Shown piece by piece: positions 10,030 through 18,529 of a DNA stretch of 20,556 nucleotides (the stretch's first letter is position 1; each line of letters opens with the position of its first letter). The position numbers and the translations under genes were made by a program. Under the pieces are notes generated by a model. The model saw only the letters and a list, made by a program, of their open reading frames with translations, searched no databases and was not told the DNA's origin. Origin of the DNA: Chara braunii (taxonomy: Eukaryota > Streptophyta > Charophyceae > Charales > Characeae); NCBI GenBank assembly GCA_003427395.1, contig BFEA01000159.1, forward strand, positions 2,533,296 through 2,553,851. The letters are read 5' to 3'.

Positions 10030-10105
10030 TGAAATCGGAGCGTACCTGGAGTCGGGCCGGACAAATCTGGGTAGACGTGTCTTTTCCTATTGGAGTGCCT
10101 GGATA

Positions 10106-10567
10106 GCGCCTTGCCACACCTCTCTTAAAAACTCATTTAAAGAGATGCTACATCGCCACACAGCCTCTTGAAACTTGGGGCAGTCAAGAGCAGTCAGAGT
10201 GGCAGCCTCTTGAAACCCTTTTTCAAGAGGGTCTCTTGAAAGATTGGAAACCCCAGCCTGCCTGTGACTCGTGCGTTTTCAAGCGTCCTTGGCCGAACCC
10301 TTGAGGGACTACTGATTTTCAAGAGTAGTCGTCGGGCTGTTATCCTGACGCCATTCAGGAAACACAAAGCTGTACCTCTGTCTTTTTGCATCCTTTGTCC
10401 AGCACTGTCGACTTTTCAAGGGTGTTGTGTGGCCTACGGTGGGCCGAAAACTCTCCAAAATGCCTAAAACTCTAAAAAATGAAACCCTTGAAATCGTCTG
10501 ACAACTCTTGAAATTGACTTACCTTGAGGGCACGGGTGCGCAGCCCGTGGTTTGTTTGTTGATGTTG

Positions 10568-10628
<61 letters not shown>

Positions 10629-10632
10629 NNNN

Positions 10633-10688
<56 letters not shown>

Positions 10689-11384
10689 CGCGACGCCACT
10701 TTGTCAAAACGCCTCGATCGATTACGCACCACGCTCCTTGCGCACACAGGGAGACTATCACTTTGTGAACGCAAAGGGAACGGGAGCGGCCGCCGCTGCT
10801 TTTGGCCTGTTTCGATTTTGACCACGACAGGCTTCGAATTCAAACCACTACTCTACCTGACGTTGGAAATTCGGGGGACCGGTAGCACAGGTCCATGAGG
10901 GCTACCAGTAGCACAGAGTGGAGAACCGGCAGAGTGGTAAACGATTTTATTTTATTTTGTTGATATTTTTCCTGGAAAGATCACGACTTGGCCTACCCGA
11001 TATCAAATTTTCAGATCTTTTCTCCAATTATTCTGCGTACGAAAAATCGCCAAAGTTGGCGCTCGAAAACTGCAAGATTGGACCCGCCTACGCTTTCAAA
11101 TCGGCGCCCCCCCTAAAAACCCGCCCCAACTCACCACAGGGCCTGCGTCCACGCCGTTTCAGATTCGAAATTTCAAGGCCCTAATGCCACGGGCAGCTAC
11201 CGGTCCTGCACTTCCTTGAACTGCCTATTTCCCACGAATTGGACCCCCCGCAAATACACCACCCTTCCAACTACCGCACCGTTTGGTGACGACAACGAAA
11301 AATGTTCAATGTCTCAGGGGCATAAAACGCAACATTGACGGGCTGCGAACATTTTCCTGTTTCAAGAGTGATGTGGCGAGGCCC
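10106..11384. mobile_element. GGGCC-family foldback DNA element 3 (1.28 kb)
   Basis: The left end GCGCCTTGCCACACCTCTC at 10106 pairs with the right end, which read inverted is GGGCCTCGCCACATCACTCT and ends at 11384. ATA precedes it (10103-10105) and follows it (11385-11387). A second tip motif, CATCGCCACACAGCCTCTTG, lies about 42 bases inside the left end. The motif CTCTTGAAA or its reverse complement TTTCAAGAG occurs many times (for example near 10166, 10205, 10218, 10232, 10317, 10505 and 11360). The interior holds a TG/AG microsatellite and no recognisable gene. The left tip has diverged by two bases, so confidence is slightly lower than for element 2. Confidence 0.65.
10569..10681. repeat. 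Compound (TG)n-N4-(AG)n microsatellite
   Basis: About 60 bases of TG repeats run to 10628, four Ns follow at 10629-10632, and then about 49 bases of AG repeats. The Ns mark a gap of unknown true length between the two tracts. It lies inside the element at 10106-11384. Confidence 0.95.
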
Positions 11385-11408
11385 ATAGTAATACCGAGGA
11401 CAGTAGTG

Positions 11409-11520
11409 GAAAATAAAATAAAATAAAATAAAATAAAATAAAATAAAATAAAATAAAATAAAATAAAATACAATAACATAAATAAATAAAATAAAATAAA
11501 ATAAATAATAATGATAATAA
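11409..11520. repeat. (AAAAT)n microsatellite, degenerate on the right
   Basis: About twelve AAAAT units run from 11409 to about 11470, then decay into AAAT and AAT repeats up to 11520. The AT-rich tract is the insertion site of the MITE that starts at 11521. Confidence 0.95.
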
Positions 11521-11902
11521 GGGATAATTTGCAAAATACCCTCGTAATTGAGATATATGCCAAAATGCCCCTGAAAGATGTGGGTAGAGGGGAATGCCCT
11601 TTTGGGCCGAAATATTTGTGTTGTGCCCCTGTCAGGAGGGTGTGCAACTTTGCAATCTGGACCTCCCCATTTGGGCCTTGGCCTTTTGCAAAAGTGCCTA
11701 GGAAAATTTGTCAACTACTGGGGCATTTCACAAAGTTGGATGGTACCCGACAGGGGTATATTGCAAAGATGGGCGTCCAACCTACACCAGGGGTATTTCA
11801 CAAAATATTTATTTTATCAGAGGGGCATTCCGCTCTACCCACATCTTTTAGGGACATTTTGGCATCTATCTCAACTTATGGGGGTATATTGCAAAATATC
11901 CC
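11521..11902. mobile_element. Tourist-like MITE with ~85-bp inverted repeats
   Basis: The left arm starting GGGATAATTTGCAAAATACC is mirrored by the right arm, which read inverted starts GGGATATTTTGCAATATACC. The similarity continues inward through GCCAAAATGCCCCTGAAAGA and GATGTGGGTAGAG for about 85 bases. TAA precedes the element (11518-11520) and follows it (11903-11905). TAA duplications are typical of PIF/Harbinger-type (Tourist) MITEs. The flanks are themselves TAA-rich microsatellite, so the target duplication is less certain than the inverted repeat. There is no coding capacity. A diverged relative lies at 13934-14180. Confidence 0.8.
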
Positions 11903-12080
11903 TAATAATAATAATAATACAATAGAATAAAATAAAAAATAAAAATAAAAATAAAAGGACAGTAGTAGAGTGATGGCGCATCTGTCCAAGGACTCTCCAA
12001 ATTTGTGGACAGCTGACAGTGGTGGCGAGAGACCCCAATGGCTCCGAAGGGCCGTCCCATGCACGCGGTTGTCCGCCTGG

Positions 12081-12243
12081 AGCCTGGTCCCACTAGCAGA
12101 AAGGATAGGATCGAGCTCCTGAATCTGGATGTCTTTAACCACAGATGCAGAAAAGCAGTTCAATCTCGATTTCCTGCACATCTCCATAAACTCGTCCAGA
12201 TTCAGGCATTCGATCCGATCCTTTTTTCTAGTGGGACCACGCC
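12081..12243. mobile_element. GTGGTCCCACTAG foldback element, copy 1
   Basis: Almost the whole 163 bp folds back on itself. The left arm CTGGTCCCACTAGCAGAAAG, then GATAGGATCGAGCTCCTGAA, mirrors the right arm, whose inverted reading begins GTGGTCCCACTAGAAAAAAG, then GATCGGATCGAATGCCTGAA. Pairing weakens only towards the centre. A second copy in the opposite orientation lies at 15911-16072. CCTGG flanks this copy directly at 12076-12080 and 12244-12248, and could be a 5-bp target duplication or part of the element. It has no coding capacity. Confidence 0.8.
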
Positions 12244-12267
12244 CCTGGGGACTGTATAATGGGGCAC

Positions 12268-12271
12268 GAAA

Positions 12272-12318
<47 letters not shown>
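12268..12318. repeat. (AAAT)n microsatellite within a short direct repeat
   Basis: About twelve AAAT units are bounded on both sides by ATAATGGGGCAYGAAAT, first at about 12257 and again at about 12315. This suggests that the tract expanded from a short duplicated seed. Confidence 0.9.
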
Positions 12319-12319
<1 letters not shown>

Positions 12320-13050
12320 GGGGCATGAAATGGCCGCAACGGAACCGTACAATACAAAAAAAAGGGGCCGCGGTGAAGGTCTGCTTCCCGCCATAGCACA
12401 ACGAGTGGAGGCTGTTTTCGTGATGGGGGACAAGGCGCCGAGAACGCTGTAATGTAATAAATCGGAGTTAGGCGATACCCTTCTTTTTTTTTTTGAAACG
12501 ACAGACTGTGTTGGGGCGGGAGCTCCAGGGACGAACGTGGGCAAGGTCGCACTTGCACGGATTACGAGAATCTGGCCGTTGATCTTCGCTATCTACGGTG
12601 AACATCGCTTAATTCGCGTAAGTGGGACCTAGCCCCCGGACCGGGGTGAGTAGAAGTATGAAAGTATGAAATGAATCCGACAAATCTTCTAGGCTAGAGT
12701 CAAATTTATATGGGGAAAAGGGAATTGGGAAAAGAACCCGACGTAGGAAACGCGCCAGGTTCATTCAACGGAGAAGACGAAAGAAAGCCGTAGGGCTCGC
12801 GAAATTAACCCTGGGGGAAAGAGCGTGGCCACGCTCATTCGAGAAGATGGAGGTGAAGGGAGATGAGGAGGCGGGGGAAAAACAGGTTTTAGGGGTTACG
12901 CTAGCCGTCACGCATGGTGAAGGGACTTGGAGAGTGGACGGCGAGGAGAGAGTGGTGAGGAGAATAGGGAGGGGGGAAGGGGAGAGAATGAGGTGGGGGT
13001 CAGACACGGACGCGCTTCGCGCGAGCGCCCAAACGTGTGCGAGGCATCTG
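12320..13050. other. Unannotated spacer
   Basis: No gene, RNA or repeat of note was found. A T-run at about 12484-12494 is simple sequence. Short open frames on both strands lack any recognisable motif. Confidence 0.5.
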
Positions 13051-13053
13051 TGC

Positions 13054-13912
<859 letters not shown>

Positions 13913-13933
13913 TTTTCCTTTTCCTTTTGTCTT

Positions 13934-14180
13934 TTGGGCCAATTTACCTTGTGCCCCTCGAAGATGAAATATATGCCAAAATGCCCGTAAAGCGGAATAC
14001 CCCTATGACAGTAAGAAAACTTTGCAGAATACGCTTCACGTCGCTTGGGCGGGTGATCTTTGCGATGTACCCGTACCGGGTACTGGACCAGCTTTGCACA
14101 ACACTCAGTACTTGCCAACTTTTATAAATGACAATTGGTTTTTATTTTATCCCTTCGGGCATCTTTCATTTTGTCCCACA
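13934..14180. mobile_element. Diverged relative of the 11521-11902 MITE
   Basis: Read forward, this stretch aligns in order with the reverse complement of the MITE at 11521-11902. It shares ATATGCCAAAATGCCC, then GCGGAATACCCCT, then CTTTGCGATGTACCC with GGGTACTGGACCAGCTTTG, then CAGTACTTGCCAACTTTTAT. The right limit is tentative, at about the GTCCC near 14180. Terminal repeats are too decayed to define a target duplication. Confidence 0.6.
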
Positions 14181-14213
14181 TTCCGCTGTTATTAGAGGGC
14201 CAAGTACGACCAT

Positions 14214-14215
<2 letters not shown>

Positions 14216-14241
<26 letters not shown>
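14216..14241. repeat. (CT)n microsatellite
   Basis: About twelve CT units, followed by a T/C-rich stretch to about 14285. Confidence 0.95.
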
Positions 14242-14244
<3 letters not shown>

Positions 14245-14540
14245 CCGTCTTTCTTTCTTTGTTTCTTTCTTTTCATTGTTTCTTTGTGTGGGTGTTTTGC
14301 AGCAGCTGTCGCTCCACTGCACTGCATCCCAGATGCGGGTTGGTGGTAAAGGTCCCCATACATTCAAAATTTCAAACAGTTCAAATGTATCTGCCACTGC
14401 CAATAGACCAGGTACATTCAGCCTGTCTCGGAATCTTGCGCCCCATTTCCAGCACAAGCCTAAGCTGGTTTATGGCCCCAAATACGTCCGGGTAGAGATG
14501 TTTGAGAAATTCCTTCCCGGGCTCAGGATCCAACAACAAT

Positions 14541-14662
14541 GGGCCTCGCTGCACTACTCTCCATATGCACAAAAGACAAAAAAGATGGCAATGCATCTTT
14601 GCATGTTCTTGGGGTGGATTCAGTCTCATTTTGCACATTGGAAGAGTAGTGCAGCCAGGCCC
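14541..14662. mobile_element. GGGCC-family MITE, 122 bp (element 4)
   Basis: The left end GGGCCTCGCTGCACTACTCT is mirrored by the right end, which read inverted begins GGGCCTGGCTGCACTACTCT. AAT lies on both sides, at 14538-14540 and 14663-14665. The interior, read inverted, carries GTGCAAAATGAGACTGAA, AGAACATGCAAAGATGCA and TTTTTTGTCTTTTGTGCA. These match in order the element at 16485-16605, although the TIRs of the two differ in their second block. Its 122-bp length and lack of coding capacity make it a typical MITE. Confidence 0.85.
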
Positions 14663-14680
14663 AATGGGACGAGGAAGGGG

Positions 14681-14960
14681 AAGAGTTGCCATGCGGATCC
14701 AAGTCTCACCCAGATCTGTACCTTGGATATCCGGCCTCGCTGCACTACTCTAGACTCTCGAAGTTTTGAGTGTGGGTCTTCGCTGCACTTACTCTCGATC
14801 AGGAAACTCTGGAAACCCCGAAGTGTTGTCATGCGGATCCAAGTCTCACCCAGATGTGTACCTTGGATATTGGGCCTCGCTGCACTACTCTAGACTCTCG
14901 CAGTTTTGAGTGTGGGTCTTCGCTGCACTTACTCTTGGTCAGGAAACTCTCGAAACCCGA
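14681..14960. repeat. 140-bp tandem duplication spanning an element boundary
   Basis: The unit around 14681-14820 is repeated at 14821-14960 with an offset of 140. Both copies contain CATGCGGATCCAAGTCTCAC, CTTGGATAT, CTCGCTGCACTACTCTAGAC and CTTCGCTGCACTTACTC. The unit joins about 50 bases of the left flank to about 90 bases of the left end of the element at 14732. The duplication therefore arose after that element inserted. Confidence 0.9.
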
Positions 14961-15333
14961 TCCAGAGCTGTGAGAAGCCACGCTACAACGGTGGAGAGCT
15001 GTCAGAAGCCACACTGCTACAACGCCACTCTCTAAACGTCGAGAGTCTCCCGCCTGCAAATACCAAATTTGCAAGTGTCCTGGGGAGTTGCCCGCCAACA
15101 GGCTCGTTTTTCGAGAGTGGACCTCCTGTCCCAGAGGCCAGACTTTGTCCGTAGCGCAGTGGTGCAGCTCTTCTGTCGAGCAGGACGACGCCCAGGGTTT
15201 CGAGAGTTCATCTAGTGTCACAGGTTCTAGAGTAAGTGCAGCGAAGACGTGTATTTTGAGAGTCTCACCTCTCTGCCAATGCTAGTCGAACTCCCGAAAA
15301 GTGTCAAGAGTCTAGAGTAGTGCAGCGAGGGCC
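14732..15333. mobile_element. GGGCC-family foldback DNA element 5
   Basis: The left end CGGCCTCGCTGCACTACTCT, then AGACTCT, mirrors the right end, which read inverted is GGCCCTCGCTGCACTACTCT, then AGACTCT. That is 27 bases with two mismatches. ATC lies on both sides, at 14729-14731 and 15334-15336. A second block, TCTTCGCTGCACTTACTCT, lies 43 bases inside the left tip and is mirrored near 15230-15247 on the right. CTCTCGAAACCC follows on both arms. The left end has been tandemly duplicated (14681-14960), so a second left tip appears at 14872. There is no coding capacity. Confidence 0.8.
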
Positions 15334-15494
15334 ATCTTTCTTGTGATTCATGGTTACAATATAACTAATCTAACAGGTTCAGGGCATGTTCACACTAGCA
15401 CTATTTTAAATGTGAAATGTATCTGACCACATATACGGACGTGCTAGAATGTATCTGGTCACAACAAGATCGAGAAAGAAGTAAAGAAGTCCTT

Positions 15495-16152
15495 GGGCCT
15501 CGCTGCACTACGCTGGACACGTGAAAATTTTCAAGAGTTCGTCTAGCGCTGTCAGACTCCTGGATTGGCATCAAGTGCTGTCGTCGCTGCACTTACTCCG
15601 GACTCTCCACTCTCCTGAGCATTCTCGACTGTAGGACAGACACTACACGACAGGGCAGCGACGATTTGTCCACGGAGACTGGAGGCCAACTCTCGAATTT
15701 GCAAACCGCATGAAGGGACCCGTCGGCCTCGTTTGAAAAAAAAGCTCCTGCAGGCGGGAACTGTGGAAACTTCGAGAGCTCGTCCGAGGGGCCATTTCTG
15801 ACCCCTCTTGGAGCGCCGGACCAAGAGCAGTTTTCCACAGTTAGTGCAGCGATGACTCACTCTCGATGTTTTCGAGAGTGAATCTGACAGATCTTGAATA
15901 GAAATCCAGGGGCGTGGTCCCACTAGCAAAGAGGATCGGATAGAATGCCTGAATCCCCGAGTATATGGAGATGTGCAGGAAATCGAGATTGAACTGCTCT
16001 TCTGCATCTCTGCATAAAACAAATCCAGATTCAGGAGCTCGATCCTATCCTTCTTGCTAGTGGGACCTTGGCCCAGGACGCGGCATCAAGAGTGAGTGCA
16101 GCAGTGAAAAACTCTTGATTTTTCAAGATTCAAGAGTAGTGCAGCGAGGACC
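15495..16152. mobile_element. GGGCC-family foldback DNA element 6, carrying a nested foldback
   Basis: The left end GGGCCTCGCTGCACTACGCT and the right end, read inverted GGTCCTCGCTGCACTACTCT, form the terminal inverted repeat. CTT lies on both sides, at 15492-15494 and 16153-16155. Inner tip motifs are visible (TCGTCGCTGCACTTACTC near 15581, and mirrored forms near 15843 and 16092), along with mirrored CTCTCGA / TCGAGAG and TCAAGAG / CTCTTGA motifs. A different foldback element (15911-16072) is inserted near its right end. No coding sequence is recognisable. Confidence 0.75.
15911..16072. mobile_element. GTGGTCCCACTAG foldback element, copy 2 (nested)
   Basis: This 162-bp element is the reverse-complement counterpart of 12081-12243. 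It begins GGCGTGGTCCCACTAGCAAA, and its right arm inverted reads GGCCAAGGTCCCACTAGCAA. Inner blocks GGAGATGTGCAGGAAATCGA and GATTGAACTGCT match copy 1 closely. CCAGG flanks it directly at 15906-15910 and 16073-16077. It sits inside the GGGCC-family element at 15495-16152 and is therefore younger than that insertion. Confidence 0.8.
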
Positions 16153-16342
16153 CTTGTGTGAGTACAGCCCTCAGTAGTTCTGAAGCCTGAGATGAATGCA
16201 TGAGGGAAAAAAAGACAACCTGCATGAATATGGGGCATTGCCAATCAAATGCTGTTCAGGGGTCTTTTCGGCCAAACGGAAGGAAGGGTGAGGGTGCGAA
16301 GTTGTAAATATTTTGTATAGAAATACCAAAATTAGTAAAACA

Positions 16343-16395
16343 CTACTAAAGCTTTTTTTTTTGGGGGGGGGAGGGGGATCACTACTAAAACTTTA
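16343..16395. repeat. T-run/G-run flanked by a direct repeat
   Basis: CACTACTAAAGCTTT, then a T-run, a G-run and GATC, is followed by CACTACTAAAACTTT. The 15-base near-identical direct repeats around a homopolymer pair could be a small slippage duplication. Confidence 0.6.
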
Positions 16396-16484
16396 ATTGT
16401 GGTGTTGTTGGTGGAATGCTTGTCTGTATGCTTTGGGCCAGGAGCAGAATTGCCGCAGATTTGCTGTCTCTGGTTGAAGATATA

Positions 16485-16605
16485 GGGCATAGCCACACCA
16501 CTCTTGAAACGTGCAAAATGGGAATGAACCTCCCGCTAGAACATGGCCAGATGCACCCGCACATTTTTGTCTTTTTCACATTTCGAGAGTGGTGAGGCGA
16601 GGCCC
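16485..16605. mobile_element. GGGCC-family MITE, 121 bp (element 7)
   Basis: The left end GGGCATAGCCACACCACTCT, then TGAAA, mirrors the right end, which read inverted is GGGCCTCGCCTCACCACTCT, then CGAAA. ATA lies on both sides, at 16482-16484 and 16606-16608. The interior (GTGCAAAATGGGAATGAA, AGAACATGGCCAGATGCA, TTTTTGTCTTTTTCACAT) aligns in order with the inverted reading of 14541-14662. It carries the CACACC-type TIR of elements 1-3 with the interior of element 4, and so links the two TIR types. It has no coding capacity. Confidence 0.85.
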
Positions 16606-16636
16606 ATAGTCCGATGCCGTTAGGAAACTGAAAAGC

Positions 16637-16670
16637 TTAGGGGCTCGTTAGACACTCCCCGGGTGCATGA
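16637..16670 (+). mobile_element. Possible left end of a PIF/Harbinger-type element
   Basis: TTA at 16637-16639 is followed by GGGGCTCGTTAGACACTCCC. Plant PIF/Harbinger elements often begin with GG(G)GCTYGTTTGG-like termini inside a TTA/TAA target duplication. No matching right end was found up to 20556, so the element is either truncated or misidentified. A weak Harbinger-like protein frame lies further right on the minus strand (about 17631-18152). Confidence 0.3.
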
Positions 16671-17127
16671 ATCCCCCCAAGAAAATTTCGTTCCACCTGT
16701 CCTCGGGGATGAAAACGAAAAACAAAAGTGAAAACATTTCCTTGGGGAATCCTCGGGGCCTCCTCGGGCTACAGCCATTTGGTGGCATTCCCCACGGGAC
16801 CTCCCGAGGTCCCTTGGGAGGTCAAGGATCCGCGATAATCGGAGCGGCGAGGGCACCCGTCCTTGGCATGAAATTTTCGTCGGCTGGTCCATTGGAGTTC
16901 CTACCGGGCAGCGCACAGACATCTTGGGTCTTCAACGTTTGGCTTCCAGGAACCTTCCAGCGGTAACCGTTGGTGGCCGGCCGGCCCCCGCGGACGCCGT
17001 AGACCAGTGTTCTCCCTCACAGTGCCGCCAAACGGAAAGGGGTCGAACGGTCGGCAAATTTGAATACTTCAGCCGACCCTCCTTGCTCCGATTGCCCACT
17101 GTATTCCGCGAGGAAAAACGTTACAAG

Positions 17128-17690
17128 GTGTTTGTCCCATGCTGCAGTCTGCCGTTTGCAGCCCTCTTCGTCGCTGTTTGCTGGAGGTGTACCGCCGTCG
17201 TCTAGCTACTGCCCTTCCCCACTTGCCTTTCATGGCCGACGTCTTTCGAAGGTTGCCGCTGCTGCTCCGACGCATCCTTGTGCTTGTCCTTGTCGTCTTC
17301 TTCCACGTCTGCATCCTCGGCAGGGTGCTTGGACGTGCACGTAAGAGGTGGTATGTGAAGAAGGACATCAGCATGGACGGGCGGCAGGCGAATTGAAGGT
17401 CTTCAATGGACCACTCCAGAAGCCACTGCGCAGGCCACGGCCCGGCTCGCAGTGCAAGGGTGTACGGCCCGTTAGAGTGCGTGTACCGTATGCTGTCCTC
17501 CACCGTTTGCTCCCTTTATCGTCACCGTGCGGTGGACCTTCACAGTCGTCATAGAATTACAGCCCTGTCGTATGTGTTGTTGATGGCTGACCTCTATTGA
17601 AGGTTGCCACTGCTGCTCCTTGTTACAATTTTACTTGTCGTGGTCCTCCTGTTCCACGTGTGTTTCCTCTATCGTTGATGGCCGACCTCT
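17128..17690. repeat. 351-bp-offset diverged direct repeat, with a third partial copy
   Basis: The block at 17128-17320 recurs at about 17479-17670. CCGTTTGC lies at 17152 and 17503, and ATGGCYGAC at 17232 and 17583. A third short match, ATGGCCGACCTCTATCGAAG, starts at 17678. On the plus strand the first copy reads MADVFRRLPLLLRRILVLVL followed by VVFFHVCILGR. The second reads MADLY, a TGA stop, RLPLLLLVTILLVVVLLFHV and CFLYR. The hydrophobic pattern is kept on the plus strand. The minus strand gives an acidic, lysine-rich reading in both copies. Which strand, if either, was coding cannot be settled here. Confidence 0.65.
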
Positions 17691-18152
17691 ATCGAAGGCC
17701 TCCGGCAGAGAAGAGGAGGGATTGACACCAACTGTAGTCGACATTGACATCGCCAGCGCATCCCGCGGCCGTTCGTACGTACTGGATGCAATCGCCATCG
17801 CCCGAAAGACACGTGGCGACATACGCAACTTCCCCCAAAAGTACTCCTCCATCGCATCATCGCATTGCCTGAGATCCTCCCATGCCCCCCCCCCGTCCTC
17901 CTTTTCATCCACCACCTCGGCGTCGCTCGTGGAAGAACACTGCAACCCATGGTGCAGCAAACCTGAACTGCAGCCTCGGTGACGGCCACGGTATCCAGCC
18001 CTTCGTCCGGGACTTGATGAAGCGTCTTCCTCCTTCGTGCGCGGATCCGAAAGAGCACGGTCGTCACGGCCGCCGCCATGGCCGTCTTCTCGATTGTCGT
18101 CAACTTCGCACGTCTGTCGCGTTGCTGCCCTCCATCGGCACGTGTGTTGCAA
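17631..18152 (-). pseudogene. Frame weakly resembling a Harbinger transposase N-terminus
   Basis: A 173-codon minus-strand frame contains DDAMEEYFWGKLRMSPRVFR followed by AMAIAS at about codons 100-125, then WEDL-type acidic surroundings upstream. Plant PIF/Harbinger transposases carry an (E)xxFRMSxxxFxxL segment just before the DDE nuclease domain, and this segment resembles it. No DDE nuclease motifs were found downstream on the minus strand in any frame that I translated (16680-17630). The frame ends in the acidic repeat copy at 17631-17690. Upstream residues are low-complexity Arg/Gly/Asp. If real, it is a truncated relic, and it may belong with the possible TIR at 16640. Chance similarity is quite possible. 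Confidence 0.25.
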
Positions 18153-18529
18153 TGCTCATGAACCACAAAAATACAACAACCTACCAACTCGCCACCACCA
18201 CGGTAACCTCAACCCCAAGTCTCTGACGACGTTCACCGGGTGTGCTCGACTCAAACACATAGGCGTTGCGGCATGCAGAGGCAATGGCGATGGACCTTCG
18301 CGGGGCGCTCACAAATTCGTGACGACGTACGAGGACTCGACCGCGTCGGCGGAGTGCGATCCGCTAATGTGGCTGGAGAACAGAGGATGGTCGATCCCCA
18401 AGAAAATATCCATGCAACTAGGCAACCCCTCCCCTGCCTCCCCCAGACAAGCAGCGAGGGTCCCTGTTCGCCGTTCCATTCCACTCTCCCTATCCTCCCC
18501 CCTTTGTCCCCCCCCAGCCAGCTGGATGA
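18153..18529. other. Unannotated GC-rich spacer
   Basis: Open frames on both strands here (for example about 18037-18591 plus) have proline/serine-rich ends and no recognisable domain. No transposon end matching 16640 was found. Confidence 0.45.

Noticed and set aside
10472-10898. Open frames reading CVCVCV and RERERE across 10569-10681
   Set aside because: Microsatellite artefact crossing an N gap.
11271-11714. Minus-strand frame with YFILFYFILFYFI that resembles membrane segments
   Set aside because: It is the translation of the (AAAAT)n repeat. The flanking part is the MITE at 11521-11902.
11876-12544. 222-codon minus-strand frame with GPTRKKDRIECLNLDEF as a possible protein
   Set aside because: The protein-like part is the foldback element at 12081-12243. 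The rest is AAAT repeat and low-complexity sequence.
17139-17396. 85-codon plus-strand frame as a real small membrane-protein gene
   Set aside because: The sister copy at 17583 has an in-frame TGA, and the opposite strand is equally open. There is no initiation or transcript evidence, so it is kept only as a finding.
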